NCBI GenBank assembly: GCA_029204225.1
Contig: CM055111.1
Coordinates: 5,364,403-5,428,402 of the forward strand
Length of the DNA stretch: 64,000 nt
Direction of reading: 5' to 3'
From: Diphasiastrum complanatum
Lineage: Eukaryota; Streptophyta; Lycopodiopsida; Lycopodiales; Lycopodiaceae
Position 1 is the stretch's first letter; every line of letters begins with the position of its first letter. The notes under the pieces are model-generated. The model did not search any database, was not told where the DNA came from, and saw only the letters and a program-made list of their open reading frames with translations. This document shows positions 1 through 10,479 of this stretch, piece by piece. The translations under genes and the position numbers were made by a program.

Positions 1-189
1 GTTAATGTAGTGTAGGCTCTGATTTCAGTTCGTTTTAAGAGTAGGTAGCTGTAGAATCTGTAGAACGTTCATTGGTTTGCATGCTGATCTGTGAATGAGC
101 ATTCTTGGCTTGCATCCATGTAGAATATAAGTGCATTCAAGAGCGACGTCCCTGAGTTGTCCTTTGACAGGCAAGACAAAAGAAACATA

Positions 190-435
190 CTACAACGAAA
201 CTTTGTTTCCTTCTGCCTGGGTTGGCATCGTAAAATCAATCAAGAAACCATCTAACGACTGCCATGAAGCTTGATAACAGGCAGAAACGGTTCTGTAAGC
301 AAGAAGCAGAAAAGTAAACAACAGGTCCTCTGGAGCAGGGGATCTATCAACATTTGACCCGTTGCCGCTTGCATCACTCACATTCTGAAACGGCATATGC
401 TGCAAGACTATCTTTGATCGGACCCATGCACACAA
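190..435 (-). CDS. Possible last exon of an unidentified host gene
   Basis: An 81-codon reading frame ends at a stop at 190. It contains the segment PEDLLFTFLLLAYRTVSA, which is hydrophobic and not retroelement-like. A splice acceptor-like site (GTTTCAG followed by AATGTGAGTG) lies inside the frame in the right phase, so the true coding start may be an exon boundary near 395 rather than the ATG at 435. I recognise no family. Base composition is more balanced than in the transposon DNA that starts near 490. Positions 1-189 would then be 3' UTR or flank, with nothing else recognised. It could also be a chance frame. Confidence 0.28.
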   Translation of the reverse strand: MCAWVRSKIVLQHMPFQNVSDASGNGSNVDRSPAPEDLLFTFLLLAYRTVSACYQASWQSLDGFLIDFTMPTQAEGNKVSL

Positions 436-570
436 TTTGAAATGTCTCCAAATCCATTCATAGCTCAGAACGACCTACACACACCATCCCAATGCCCTGC
501 ATACATCCTCAGCTCCTTCTACATCATCCTCTACCCATAGCTTACCCATCGTCTTCACCTCCCTTCGTCA

Positions 571-690
571 CCATCTCAGTCGAGCACCCTCTCTCACGTC
601 TCAACCGAACACCTTCTTTTCCATCTCAGTCGAGCACCCTCTCTCACGTATCAACCGAACACCTTCTCTTCCATCTCAGCTGAGCCTCTC
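571..690. repeat. 50-bp tandem repeat, two full units plus a partial third
   Basis: CCATCTCAGTCGAGCACCCT starts at 571 and again at 621, and a diverged third start lies at 671. Units are 50 bp and differ at few positions. Each ends with a CTCAACCGAACACCTTCT-type segment, so this is the first part of the CTCAACCG array that continues to about 1345. Confidence 0.85.
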
Positions 691-756
691 TCTCTTACCA
701 TCTTGACTGACGCAACGCAGGTGCATCAAAAACAAAACCAAAAAAAAAAATTTAAA

Positions 757-1345
757 ATCTCAACCGGAGCTCACGCTCACATCTCAACCAGAGCTCCAGC
801 TCAAATCTCAACCGGAGCTCACGCTCACATATCAACCGGAGCCCAACTCAAATCTCAACTGGAGCTCTCAGTCAAATCTCAACCAGAGCTCTCAGTAAAA
901 TCTCAATCGGAGCTCACGCTCACATCTCAACCGGACAGTTAAATCTCAACCGACACAGTGCATCTCATCTCAACCGGAGCGCTTGCTGGAATCTCAACCA
1001 AAGCGCTTGTTGGAATCTTGACCGGAGCGCTCGCTGGAGTCTCGACCGAAGTGCTCCCTGAGATCTCGATGGAAGTACCGCTGAAATTTGGACCGAAGCC
1101 GAAGTGCCCGTTCAGATCTCGACCGAAGTCGAAGTGCTCGTTCAGATCTCAACCGAATCCGAAGTGTCGGCTCAAATCTCGACCGAAGCCGAAGTGATCT
1201 CGACCGAAGCCGAAGCGCCTGCTCAAATCTCAACCGAAGCCGAAGGCAGCGATCAAATCTCGACCAGAGGGATTCGATCAGATCTCAACCGAAGCAATAA
1301 GGTCAAAGTTCGACCGAAGCAATTAACACTCATCTCGACCAGACT
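757..1345. repeat. Degenerate CTCAACCG(A/G)AGC array in a Gypsy leader
   Basis: More than twenty copies of ATCTCAACCGGAGC or ATCTCGACCGAAGC type units follow each other at roughly 18-30 bp spacing. In the second half the unit becomes ATCTCGACCGAAGCCGAAGTG. All three plus-strand frames are open across parts of it (Ile-Ser-Thr-Glu-Ala-type peptides), which is a product of the repeat and not evidence of coding. The array lies upstream of the Gypsy gag at 1677, so it probably belongs to the LTR or untranslated leader of that element. Confidence 0.75.
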
Positions 1346-1676
1346 ATAACTTTTGATCAACATCTCTGATTGCCATTTCGACCGAACCACCATCTTCGCA
1401 ACACCTTTGAGCCTGAAAAAAAAAAAAAAAAAAAAGGCATGAACACCAAAAAAAATTTCAAAGGACAACACTCATACCAATAGAAAGCCCTTTTTATACT
1501 GAGTCTCCACCTTCACTTCCTTCAACACCCTAAAACATTCAAAAATACCAAAAACCCTAAAAAATCCAAAAAACACCAAAAATCCTAAAAAAATCCAAAA
1601 ACACCAAAATTCCTAAAAAAAATCAAGAAACACCATAAACACATACCCAACACAAAAAAAGACACAACAATACTCA
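1346..1676. other. A-rich leader before gag, no gene
   Basis: Contains an A tract at about 1418-1435 and many CCNAAAAA runs (CACCAAAAATCCTAAAAAAATC type) up to the gag ATG at 1677. No PBS was recognised here or upstream. Confidence 0.5.
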
Positions 1677-3021
1677 ATGGCCGACAATACAGATCCTGAC
1701 ATCCCAGAAGATTATCCATACGAGATCAGGTCCCCTATACCTGAACAATTAGACGTCATAGATTCTACCGAATGCGGTCCCAACCCTACAAGGCATCCAC
1801 AAATCCATTTGAAGGACAAGAACATGATAGAGCCGAGTCCTTGCGAGCCAGAACCCATGTTCATGGTGTTGAAACATCCCATGCCAGAACCAACCTTAAT
1901 GGAGTCTCTGCTACCCACAATGCTCATCATGAGAGATGTACACCCAAACTAGATCTACCAAAGTTTGACGGTAGTTCAGACCCTCAAAGATTTTTGCAAA
2001 TCTTTAAGAATGATGTGATGTATATGGCGAGACAGCACCCGACGCCATGATTCAACTCTTCTCGATGACAATGATCGATCGAGCACGAGAATGGTTTTTT
2101 AACCTTGATCGTGAAGATAAACATGACTGGTCACTCTTGAAGGAGGCCTTTATCAAATGCTTCAAGTCATTTCGCTTGATAGGAAGCCCTTTTCTCAAAT
2201 TGAGTAACATCAAAATGACAGAAGACGAACGAGTACGAGACTATATTGAGCGTCTCAAACGTCTCAAAAGTCAAGTACAAGAACAGCCCTCTGAACAAAT
2301 GCTCATCATCTGGTTCTTAGTCGGCCTTCCAAGATGGATTAGACGCGAGCTTAAATCCAATGATGAATATAAGAGCCTAAAGTTAGCTATGTCTGATGCC
2401 ATCAAGGAAGAAGACGAAGGATCAAATATTGACGAATCTAGGGAAAAGCAAGCACCACGTGCTCCTGTCCATGAGTCGAAGCCGATCAAGGACACCCTAG
2501 ATCAGCTTTGGAAATCACAGCTGGCGTTGCTTAATAAGCAACACCAGATGGAGAAACTCACCAATGAGTTTCAAGCTACCCTGAAGTCTATCCAAGGCAG
2601 TATGTCTGGTCAGTCAAACCCTGCACATGTACCTTATAGACGAAAAACAATATGGTGCCCACACTGCCGGGCTACGCATCATGTTGATGTCTGTCCTTCA
2701 TATCGACCTATCCAAGCACATACAGTTCAACAATATGAAGAACACCCATCCCAATCTGGAAATGCCTTGTCTTATCCTAACTATCCATCAGAAAGTCCAG
2801 ACCCACTAGCCATACAAGATGACTATGCAGTTATACAAGGGCCACTGCACACCAGATGCTTCATCTGTGGTGAAACTGGCCACTTCATGGTTGATTGTCC
2901 AGTCAAGACCAAGTACCATCCCGAGTGTCCCGAATGTATAAGAAAACACAATTTCAAAGACTGTCCAAAGCAACACGCTAAGATCCTACCTACCCGTCAC
3001 ATCAGTTATGAATCACAATAG
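1677..3021 (+). pseudogene. gag: Ty3/Gypsy gag, frameshifted, three zinc knuckles
   Basis: This encodes a capsid/nucleocapsid polyprotein of a plant Gypsy element. Three overlapping frames carry it. An N-terminal piece starts at the ATG at 1677. A second frame ends at 2050 and carries LDLPKFDGSSDPQRFL, the start of the retrotransposon gag core. The long frame 2047-3021 holds the rest of the core (DRAREWFFNL, DEYKSLKLAMSDAIKEEDEG), a coiled linker, and CCHC knuckles: CPHCRATHHVDVC (irregular spacing), CFICGETGHFMVDC (canonical) and CPECIRKHNFKDC (one residue short). Two frameshifts break it. The core matches those at 38.5 kb and 55.7 kb, so all three belong to one family. No protease or RT follows. 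Confidence 0.85.
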
Positions 3022-3958
3022 GATCTTCATGACAACAACATGAGCAGCATAGCAACCAACAGTTAAATCTGCTACTCAATTGAGAAGTTTCTTGTAGACT
3101 TCGACATCACCATCCAATACAACAGCTCCATAATGCATAAAGACACTAATATGAAATGAGTCCTTGTCGAAAGAAAGTAAAACCGATATTCCGTCATCTG
3201 CTACAATGTCCAACCAAGAGGAACCTCCAAAGGGAATTGACAGTTTTTCTCCCCTTCTACAACCTCAAATCTATTTGTCTTTCCACATGCTGATAAGATT
3301 TCCAATGTGCCAATACACAATATTTTTCGGATTCAAAAATCCGGATAGAGATTTGTTTCTGAATCTCTTGTTCAAACAGCTCCTCAGGACATAGTAGCTC
3401 ACCCATACCTGCATCTCATGCTATATCTTACAACATCTGTTATCCATGATGATAGATTCTAGTGTCATCAACCCTGTCTTGTTTTGACAAGGGCATGTCA
3501 GAGTAAGTCACATTACTCTACAAAACAATTGAAATATTGCAACTATCAAGGTACATTATCAATGTTGATGAATGCAAGTTTTGTTCGACAAGTGCTATAC
3601 AGTTCTCACTATCTGTAACGTTTGTTAATTTTCTTGTTTCTCTTCAACTATTTTGTGTGACTAATTTTTGCATGAGGAATAGCTACTGCACGAGAGTCTT
3701 CTGTAGAGCATTTCCAAAACACATTTTCATTCATCTATCCATCTTCAGATTACCATGTACAACAGTTTCAAATTTTTGAAAACTATGAGAAATCCATGAC
3801 AAGTTAGAGTTGATTCTTGCACCTCATTGCCATATTATTCTTTGAGTCAACTACAGCAAGATTGAAACAAATTTAGTTAAAATTTGTTCAATCTTTAGTC
3901 CAGTCACCTGTTCAACGAGTTTCAACTACGTGTTCCACACGCCAATCCAATCCTGAGC
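3022..3958. other. No recognisable gene
   Basis: Interrupted short frames only. Position 3090-3140 may be a trace of pol (EKFLVDFDITIQYN in frame), but it is too short to assign. Confidence 0.4.
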
Positions 3959-4393
3959 ATGAACAGTCACCAGCAACAACATCCCCACCAACAGATTTTT
4001 TTTTGGGGGGGAGAGAGTGGATCTGCCTGGATCCACTGGAGCAATTACGTTGCCAGCAACAACACCATCAAGATCGACAGCCAAGGTCACAAACCCAAAG
4101 TCGACAATGACAAGGCTAAGAAGACAGATGGGCAATCAAAAGCGACCCGATCAGAAGAAGTACCCCAGTCACGACGAAGATCCTTCAGAAAGAGAAACAC
4201 AAGCATTGGAAAATCAGTCTCCTTCTTCAACCAACCTCTTGCCATACTTGGTGGTCGAAGCTCGACATTGCAAGGGTCCAAGGCTACGATTGTAGAACTA
4301 TCAGCTCCTTTAACTTGTCACCAAGCCTTCATCATGTTTCCTCACCATTACCAAACCATCCATCCAAAAATGTTTCTACCACCAAATTTTTGA
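3959..4393 (+). CDS. Unrecognised open frame, probably relic
   Basis: A 144-codon frame starts at an ATG followed by a His/Gln-rich stretch. It then passes through an 8-T/8-G homopolymer run and a basic, Ser/Arg-rich segment (SRRRSFRKRN). A second 92-codon frame overlaps it at 4017-4295, which suggests a frameshifted remnant rather than a gene. It resembles a polar linker of a retroelement polyprotein, but I cannot name it. Confidence 0.2.
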   Translation: MNSHQQQHPHQQIFFWGGESGSAWIHWSNYVASNNTIKIDSQGHKPKVDNDKAKKTDGQSKATRSEEVPQSRRRSFRKRNTSIGKSVSFFNQPLAILGGRSSTLQGSKATIVELSAPLTCHQAFIMFPHHYQTIHPKMFLPPNF

Positions 4394-4838
4394 TGATGAG
4401 TCCATCCCCTTGAGACTAATAACCAAGATTTGTGCTATCTATCATAAAAGAGCATCGACAAGACTGGAACTTCAACTGAGAGAAGAACCACGGAGACACC
4501 CAGAGGAAAATGGAGGATACATACCTCCCAGAAGAAACCAAAGATGAAATCTGCCAAGAAACCAAAGATGAAACTGTCAATGGCAGATACAAGTGACTAA
4601 ACAAAGAGACACATGGAAAGCACTTGAGCATGCAAGTTGTGAAGCTGCTGAGAACTCTCCAAATTTTGAGAATGTCAACCCATTACAGCAATAAGACATT
4701 CTAAATCCAATTGAGGCAATTTGTGAAAAATAGTTTTTGTGATAAAGACTAGCGACAATTAGAGAGAGGGTCAAGTACGGATCAGGGCGGATGGATAGGG
4801 CCAGGACAGGAGCGGATAGGGCCAGGGTAGGAGCGGAT
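4394..4838. other. No gene; short GGATAGGGCCAGG repeat at the end
   Basis: Plain sequence to about 4780. A G-rich patch follows in which GGATAGGGCCAGGACAGGAGC is repeated as GGATAGGGCCAGGGTAGGAGC, leading into the G tract and (GA)n. Confidence 0.45.
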
Positions 4839-4839
4839 C

Positions 4840-4985
<146 letters not shown>

Positions 4986-5383
4986 CTAAAGTCTTTTCCA
5001 TGTCTAAAAGGCATATAAGACACCACAGTACATCCAAGTATGATAGAGATTTGACGGGTCAATGTCGTCGAAAAGAAATCTAACTAGAAAACCAACATTG
5101 ACTAGGAAGAGAGAGTATTAGTCCATGATTATGTGGTACAAAAGCCACTTATAGGTTCAAATGGAAAAACTCGTCGTTTCTCAATCTCAAGCTCAAACTT
5201 TAACTCAAAAAGTATGACACTACACATCTTTAATTGGACTCAATTGAGCAAAACGAATAATACTATCCCTGTAGATCATGCCTCTACCAGTGTCTTTGGC
5301 TTTTTGAGGGGCTTTTTTGCGTTCCACAACTTGAACAAAGGTGAATCCTCACCCAAAAAGATCTTGGTATCTTTTAATGTAGG

Positions 5384-5810
5384 TCATTGCCATAGTACAT
5401 CTCTTTGGGCCTTCGTCAAAGTAAAGTGTAAGACAAGAGTACTAGCATCTTTCTTGGTATGACAAGCTGTGTCCAAGCCTTTGTCATGTTGTTGGAGGAA
5501 AACTTTAAAAAATTGTACTGCTTCACCAATAGCATCAAGAATGCCCCTTACACGAGCATTAAGGGCCTTATTGCTCATGGAGTTGGCTCTCATTAAGTGT
5601 CATAGAGATGAATGAAATTGGAGTGCCTTTATCTAGACCTTTAACCCATGAGTTTTGTTCAGATTTGCATTCTTTGAGAACCTTTGCCCAAGATTGGACA
5701 ACCATATGGTGCTTGTTGTCCAGAATCTGGATTATGATTAGATTGAGAAAAGAGCAAAAATAGGTTGAGATATGGAGATAAGGGAAGGGGGGAGGTAGTG
5801 CTCCCCCCAC
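5384..5810 (-). pseudogene. Decayed coding sequence of unknown family
   Basis: Two overlapping minus-strand frames read as one protein with a frameshift near 5580. The first carries VQSWAKVLKECKSEQNSWV and GLDKGTPISFISMTLNES. The second carries NKALNARVRGILDAIGEAV and FLQQHDKGLDTACHTKKD. Amino-acid usage is that of a folded protein. In-frame sequence with stops can be followed down to about 5290 (KLWNAKKPLKKPKT). I do not recognise the family; it could be a captured host exon or a transposon-associated ORF. Confidence 0.35.
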
Positions 5811-6263
5811 AAGAGGTTGGCTATTGCAGTTTTGATGCTATAGCAGCTAGCTGTTGTTGTGGTGCCTTAGATACAATAGCAGTTTACTGCTACTACGTTG
5901 TAGCATCAGGGCATGGCATGGGAGATGAGGAGGGGGTGTTAGCTCCTTTCTTTCTTGGCATGGAGGAGGATCCGTACCAGGTGCTAGCATCGTTGTTCGT
6001 ATTTGATTGACTTTATTCCACTTCTCTGCCCAATTTACAAACTCTGTAAACTTGTCAAGTGCCTCCAATTTGTTATGGATGAAGTAGACTACTACAAACT
6101 TACTAGATCATCAGTGAAGGTAATGTGAAAGATTCAACTAGTTTAATCATATTTGCTACATTTCTATATTTGACAAATTGAGGCCAACTTTATTTTAGAC
6201 TTAGAATTTGACTTTTCAAAGTTCATTAGTCTAAATTTCATTTGAATAAATACTTTCTAAAAG
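5811..6263. other. No gene recognised
   Basis: Short frames only; AT-rich from 6060 up to the proposed LTR start at 6264. Confidence 0.4.
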
Positions 6264-6762
6264 TGTGGGAAAGTTAGAAGTCGAGTTTGAGTAGATTTAA
6301 ATTTATGTACATTGAATCTAGGCCCAAAAATAGTAGGGTTTACATTCTGGAGGGAAAGCCAAGTGGCCAAATAGGGTTTGGACCTGTATAAAAGGATGTA
6401 ACTTGTGGAGAGACATATCTTCTCTCTTCTCTATCTCATTCCATGCTTATACATGGTTCTCTTGGGTTCTACTATCCATTGGTGCACTATACTTGTGCTT
6501 GCTTACAATTCTAAGTATAGAATGATCCATATTTGTTATTTTTGGATCCACACGTGTGAAATACAATAGCTTTTTGGTTTTGTATGGAAAGCAATAGTTC
6601 TTTATATTCTGATACATGTTTGATCAAGTTCTATTAGAGTTTGCATCTCATTTTGTGTGTAGATGCTGATTTTTCTACATTGACAAGATTGGTGGAGTAG
6701 CTTCTTTTGTAACCAAAGATCTTTAGATGAATTGGATCTGAATTGATCCCAATTATTTCACA
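6264..6762 (+). mobile_element. Copia 5' LTR (about 500 bp)
   Basis: The right end is firm: the sequence ends in CA at 6762, directly before a tRNA-Met type primer site. A promoter-like TATAAAAGG lies at 6387-6395, followed by a pyrimidine-rich R/U5-like stretch. The left end (TGTGGGAAAGTTAG at 6264) is chosen because it gives TG...CA termini and resembles common Copia LTR starts. No second LTR was found, so the left boundary is inferred. Confidence 0.6.
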
Positions 6763-6763
6763 G

Positions 6764-6775
6764 GGTATCAGAGCT
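6764..6775 (+). other. Primer-binding site, initiator tRNA-Met type
   Basis: GGTATCAGAGCT follows one base after the LTR end. It matches TGGTATCAGAGC, the PBS used by most plant Copia elements, except for its first base (G for T). Confidence 0.85.
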
Positions 6776-6788
6776 TGTGTTTTAGGTT

Positions 6789-6932
6789 ATGGAGGAGGAA
6801 ATTATATCTATCAATGATTTGGTAAAGATATCAAGGCTAGAGCATGCTAGAGATGATCATTACACCAAAATCGAGTTTCTTGCATATGTAGATTGGATCT
6901 TTTGTAGATCAAAATCCTATATAGGTTTATAA
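6789..6932 (+). pseudogene. gag: Copia gag start, truncated
   Basis: An ATG lies 14 bp after the PBS and opens 47 codons (MEEEIISINDLVKISRLEHA) before a stop. Position right after the PBS and the acidic start fit a Copia gag N-terminus. No UBN2 gag domain can be followed downstream. Between 6933 and 7482 only short frames remain; a weak trace (about 7350-7390) resembles the end of the gag/linker. Confidence 0.45.
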
Positions 6933-7482
6933 ACTTGATCAATTCCAATTTCTGAATTCACATACTAGATTTGGCTGATTTTTGGATCATTAGATCAGCC
7001 TAAGTGGTGTCTAATAGGTTGCATATCAAATTTTCAGCATTTTCATGTAGATCTTGAAATATTCAATTTTTTGTGATTTTGTCAAAACCCTATTTTTGAT
7101 TGGATATCTAGATAGTAAGATTGATATACTTCATTTGAGTGTGTATCAATCTTAGGAAGTGGCAAGAGTTATTAGATTGAGGATAGATCATAGCTTGATC
7201 AAGATTTCATGATTCTATGTGTTGATTTGCTTGGTATAAGTGCTAAAAGAGAATTTTTGAGATAGTTTCAAATCTTTGTGATTTCTTTTGAAAACACTTG
7301 TTGTTGTTCAAAGGAGTGCTTTGTTCATTGAAACAGGTTGAAAAAAAAAGATCAGGTCATTGCTACATGGCAATATCAAGTGGAGTCATGTTGGAAGCCA
7401 ATGATAGGCTTACCTCAAGTAACACAAGAACACATATAGCAAATATCCATGCACAATACAAAGGAGGACGCGCGGGCAAAAC

Positions 7483-7856
7483 AAAATTCGTGTGGATATA
7501 GTCGTGGACTAGCATGGATATACGCGTGGATTATCCACGCGTGGATGTTCCACGCAAATGTCATTTCCGGCAGTAGATCGACCGGATGTTGTGAAATTCA
7601 AAATGCGTGGATTATCCACGCGTGGATTATCCATGCCATAGTAAAAACTAAATAAAAAAGGCTCGGCTTTCATGTGGATATTGTGTGGATAATTATCCAC
7701 GCAAAATTTGCTTTATCCACGCAAAATCCAGAAACTTGAGGTCGTGGATACCGCGTGGATAAAAAAAAATTTATATCTACGCGGTATCCACGCAGATAGG
7801 TTTCTAGAATTTGCGTGGATTATCCACGCGTGGATAATCCATGCAAAAAATTTTGT
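7483..7856. repeat. Palindromic minisatellite of GCGTGGATAATCCACGC-type units
   Basis: About fifteen half-units of GCGTGGAT(T/A)ATCCACG and shorter derivatives (GTGGATAT, TTTATCCACGCAAAAT, CGTGGATACCGCGTGGAT) occur in both orientations. The clearest are GCGTGGATTATCCACGCGTGG near 7528 and 7606 and the mirrored copy near 7815. Because each core is its own reverse complement, every unit can form a hairpin. Spacers differ in length and sequence, so it is not a CRISPR. Open frames here read Ala-Trp-Ile-Ile-His repeats and are artefacts. Confidence 0.9.
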
Positions 7857-8361
7857 CCAAAAAAAAAACATTTGGCGCGAACCAAAATGTGGTTCGCTCC
7901 GAAACTAGAGGTGACTTTCTATTTTTGTGTTGTGTGAGAGAGAGAGAAAGAGAGTACAGATAGGAGTGAGAATGAAATGAGGATGAATGTGAGTGAGAAG
8001 ATTGATAGTGTTTGGGATTTTTAGTTCATTGATGGATGTTAATAGTATGTGTTTTGTGATCATAAGTTATAAGATCTTTTTTGTTTGTGATGTAGGTTCG
8101 GATATGAAAAATGAAAAATGAGCTTTCATTGCAAAGGATTCAAAGATCAAGTGCATGCAAAAGGAAAAGCAAAGATTGCAAAACAAATGGAGATACAATA
8201 GTAAAGGTAAATTCACATTTATTTTGATTCATTTGATATTTAGTTGATAATTGAATGTGTTATCTATTGATGCATTATATTGTGGTTTCCATTACTTTTC
8301 ATTGTGCTTTCCATTATTATTTATTGTCATTCTAGCATGCAAATCATGTGCTAAAATAGAT
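7857..8361. other. No gene recognised
   Basis: Contains a short GGCGCGAACC...GGTTCGCTCC inverted repeat (about 7873-7900) and a GA-rich patch near 7935; otherwise AT-rich. Confidence 0.4.
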
Positions 8362-8487
8362 ACATTGCATTGAATTCATCAATGGATACATTTGCATTGC
8401 ATAGATGTGCATTAAATAGACTATACATTGCATTGAATACATCAATAGATACATTTGCAATCAATAGATGTGCATTCAATAGACTAT
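8362..8487. repeat. 63-bp tandem duplication
   Basis: ACATTGCATTGAATNCATCA begins at 8362 and again at 8425. The two 63-bp units differ at about five positions, and a partial third unit follows. Confidence 0.85.
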
Positions 8488-8654
8488 ACATTTGCATTCA
8501 TGGATTAAAAATATGTGCATTCAAAAATTTTGCAAGAATGATGTGATGCCAAAACATTATATTGATTGATTTAAAAACAAGTACATTGATGAGAGAATAA
8601 ATTCTCTCTTCCTACATTGCCTTCTACAAGGCCTTACATTTAATTCAAAAACCT

Positions 8655-9027
8655 CTACTCATCATCACTTTCTCCCTCCTCGCCTCCTTCATCTTGTAGG
8701 TGTACGTTGGTGTCCACATCTTCAAATTCCCCTTTGCTCTCATTCGTGTACTCTTCCACGTTCTCTTCCACATTTTCCACATTTTCTTCCACATCATGAA
8801 CACTTGAAGTTGTAGAGCCTCTCTACAAAATAGAATCAAAGATTTAATTAAATTGAGATTAAACTTACTTGTAAACCACAAAGTAAACAATCACAAAACA
8901 ATAAAGGTTAAGAGTTTACGATTGGAAACAATCCATGGGATTCCATAAAAGCCTTAAGGTCGGCATATCCATGATCGTAACCTTGCTTGTACTCTGCGGC
9001 GGTCATGTGTCTTCCAAAATCACTAAG
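8655..9027 (-). CDS. Last two exons of an unknown gene, acidic C-terminus
   Basis: On the minus strand an exon (9027-8920, 36 codons) starts after an acceptor (TTGAATGTAG) and ends at a donor (ATC|GTAAAC). It encodes DFGRHMTAAEYKQGYDHGYA and so on. A 97-bp AT-rich intron ends in ATTTTGTAG. The next exon (8822-8655) resumes in phase and encodes a Glu/Val-repeat tail (VEENVENVEENVEEY, then EGGEEGESDDE) before a TAG. Phase-perfect splicing over two exons argues for a real gene. Upstream exons are missing because a Copia relic starts at about 9126. I do not recognise the family; a transposon-encoded or host nuclear protein are both possible. Confidence 0.5.
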
Positions 9028-9125
9028 CTACATTCAACAAAAAAACATAGTTTAGCAATACAATATAGTTTAGTCAAAGGAAGGCAAGACTGATAGCACA
9101 AGGATTCACTTAGATTCCCAATGTT

Positions 9126-9961
9126 GACTATAGTGAGACTTTCAGTCCTATAGTCAAGCCTTCATCGATATAGGTGCTCCTATCATATGTTGTAGCTGCC
9201 GACCTCGAAGTGCATCAACTTGATGTGCAAACAGCCTATCTGAATGGAGTTATACAAGAAGACATCTTCATGATCCAGTCCAAAGGATATGTTCTGGAAG
9301 GTATGAACAATTATGTCTGTAAACTGCATAAGGCACTCTAGGGCTTGAAACAGTCTGCAACTTGGTTTCAGAGGATCAACACATTCCTCATCGAACAAGA
9401 TTTTCAACCAAGCAATGCTGATTGCAACGTCTATTCCAAGTCGGTGCAACAATCCTTCATTATCATCACCTTATATGTGGATGATACGTTGCTTTTCAGC
9501 AACAATACCAATTTGGTCAAGGATTCTAAACAGATGTTGTTTTATGAGTTCGACATGACTAATCTGGACGAAGCTCACTTCTGTTTGGGCATTTAGGTCT
9601 ATAGAGACAGAGTGAGACAACTGATCTATATCACTCAACAAAGGTATCTTCACAATGTTCTTGACAGATACAATCTAATGAATTTTAAGTCGGCTCACTT
9701 ACCGATGGATCTAGGCCTGCATTTGTCAAAGGACTAATGTCCCCAGACCAAGCAGAAAGAAGAGTAGATGAGAGAGTATCCTTATAGATCGATACTTGGA
9801 TCTCTCATGTACGCAATGGTCTGTACAAGACCTGACATCTCTTTTGCAGTAAGCTCACTCAGTCAATATATGACCAATCCTAGCATTACCCATTGGAAGG
9901 CTCTCATAAGAGTCATGAGGTATATTTGAGCTACCATGGAGGGTGATATTGTGTTCTTCGC
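9126..9961 (+). pseudogene. pol: Copia reverse transcriptase relic
   Basis: A single frame with five or so stops carries Copia RT landmarks in order: DYSETFSPIVKP, LDVQTAYLNGVIQEDIFM, GLKQSATWFQ, the catalytic LYVDDTLLF near 9475, LGSLMYAMVCTRPDISFAV and SLSQYMTNPSITHWKALIRV. The region ends abruptly at about 9961, where a minus-strand Gypsy fragment begins. RNase H and integrase are absent. The YVDD residues survive, but the stops make it non-functional. Confidence 0.9.
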
Positions 9962-10472
9962 TTTTCCATGCTACCCCAATGTGGAGGACGTTGCTCGTTT
10001 CTTTGTATCCCACATAGTATATGGGCTCTGAGGTTACTAGTTCTACTTCAGTTGTGGCCCATTCAGCCATGAGGCTCTTGGCTTGTGGTGCAATCTGCAG
10101 TAATTCTCCCAGGGATAAGCTAACATGGCTTGCTAGCAAACTTGTGAGCACTCAATGTGAGGATCCTCGGGCTCCACCATGTGCAAAGGTGGTTCATGGT
10201 GATGCAACTGAATGTTTTGATCAATTTGCAATGGTGAGCCCGTTTGTGGTACCGGTTCTTCGTCAATATGACATTCTGTAGGTGTGTCTTTCACTTGTTT
10301 TTTTCCTTTCAGACTCATCGTCTGGACCCTCATCTTCCTCCCTGATGGCAATGGTGCGACAAGTATAGGGTGACCCATAGGGTCCATTGGTGCTGGTTTT
10401 GGTTCTAGTTCTGCCTTGATATGCGTAGCTACTACTCTTGAAAGGTTTGGTGCTTGATTTGTTGTTCTTCAT
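9962..10472 (-). pseudogene. gag: Gypsy gag C-terminus/protease-linker fragment
   Basis: The minus-strand frames read AIREEDEGPDDES, then HHHEPPLHMVEPEDPHIE, then SLSLGELLQIAPQAK and KETSNVLHIGVAWKSEEHN. These match the plus-strand segment at 54.4-54.66 kb (LHHLEEPFKMTEPEASHTE, ISLGEFLKLVPKAK, SNEVLHVGAAWESEQKN) in the same order. This is therefore the piece just before the protease. The protease itself is missing because the fragment is cut at the junction with the Copia relic. Frameshifts separate the parts. Confidence 0.8.
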
Positions 10473-10479
10473 GCGATTG

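Noticed and set aside
958-1349. Overlapping frames with Ile-Ser-Thr-Glu or Arg-Ser-Lys repeats
   Set aside because: They arise from a nucleotide tandem array read in several frames; nothing but the repeat is encoded.
7483-7856. CRISPR-like array
   Set aside because: Repeats are palindromes of changing length, spacers are irregular and partly repeats themselves, and the genome is eukaryotic.
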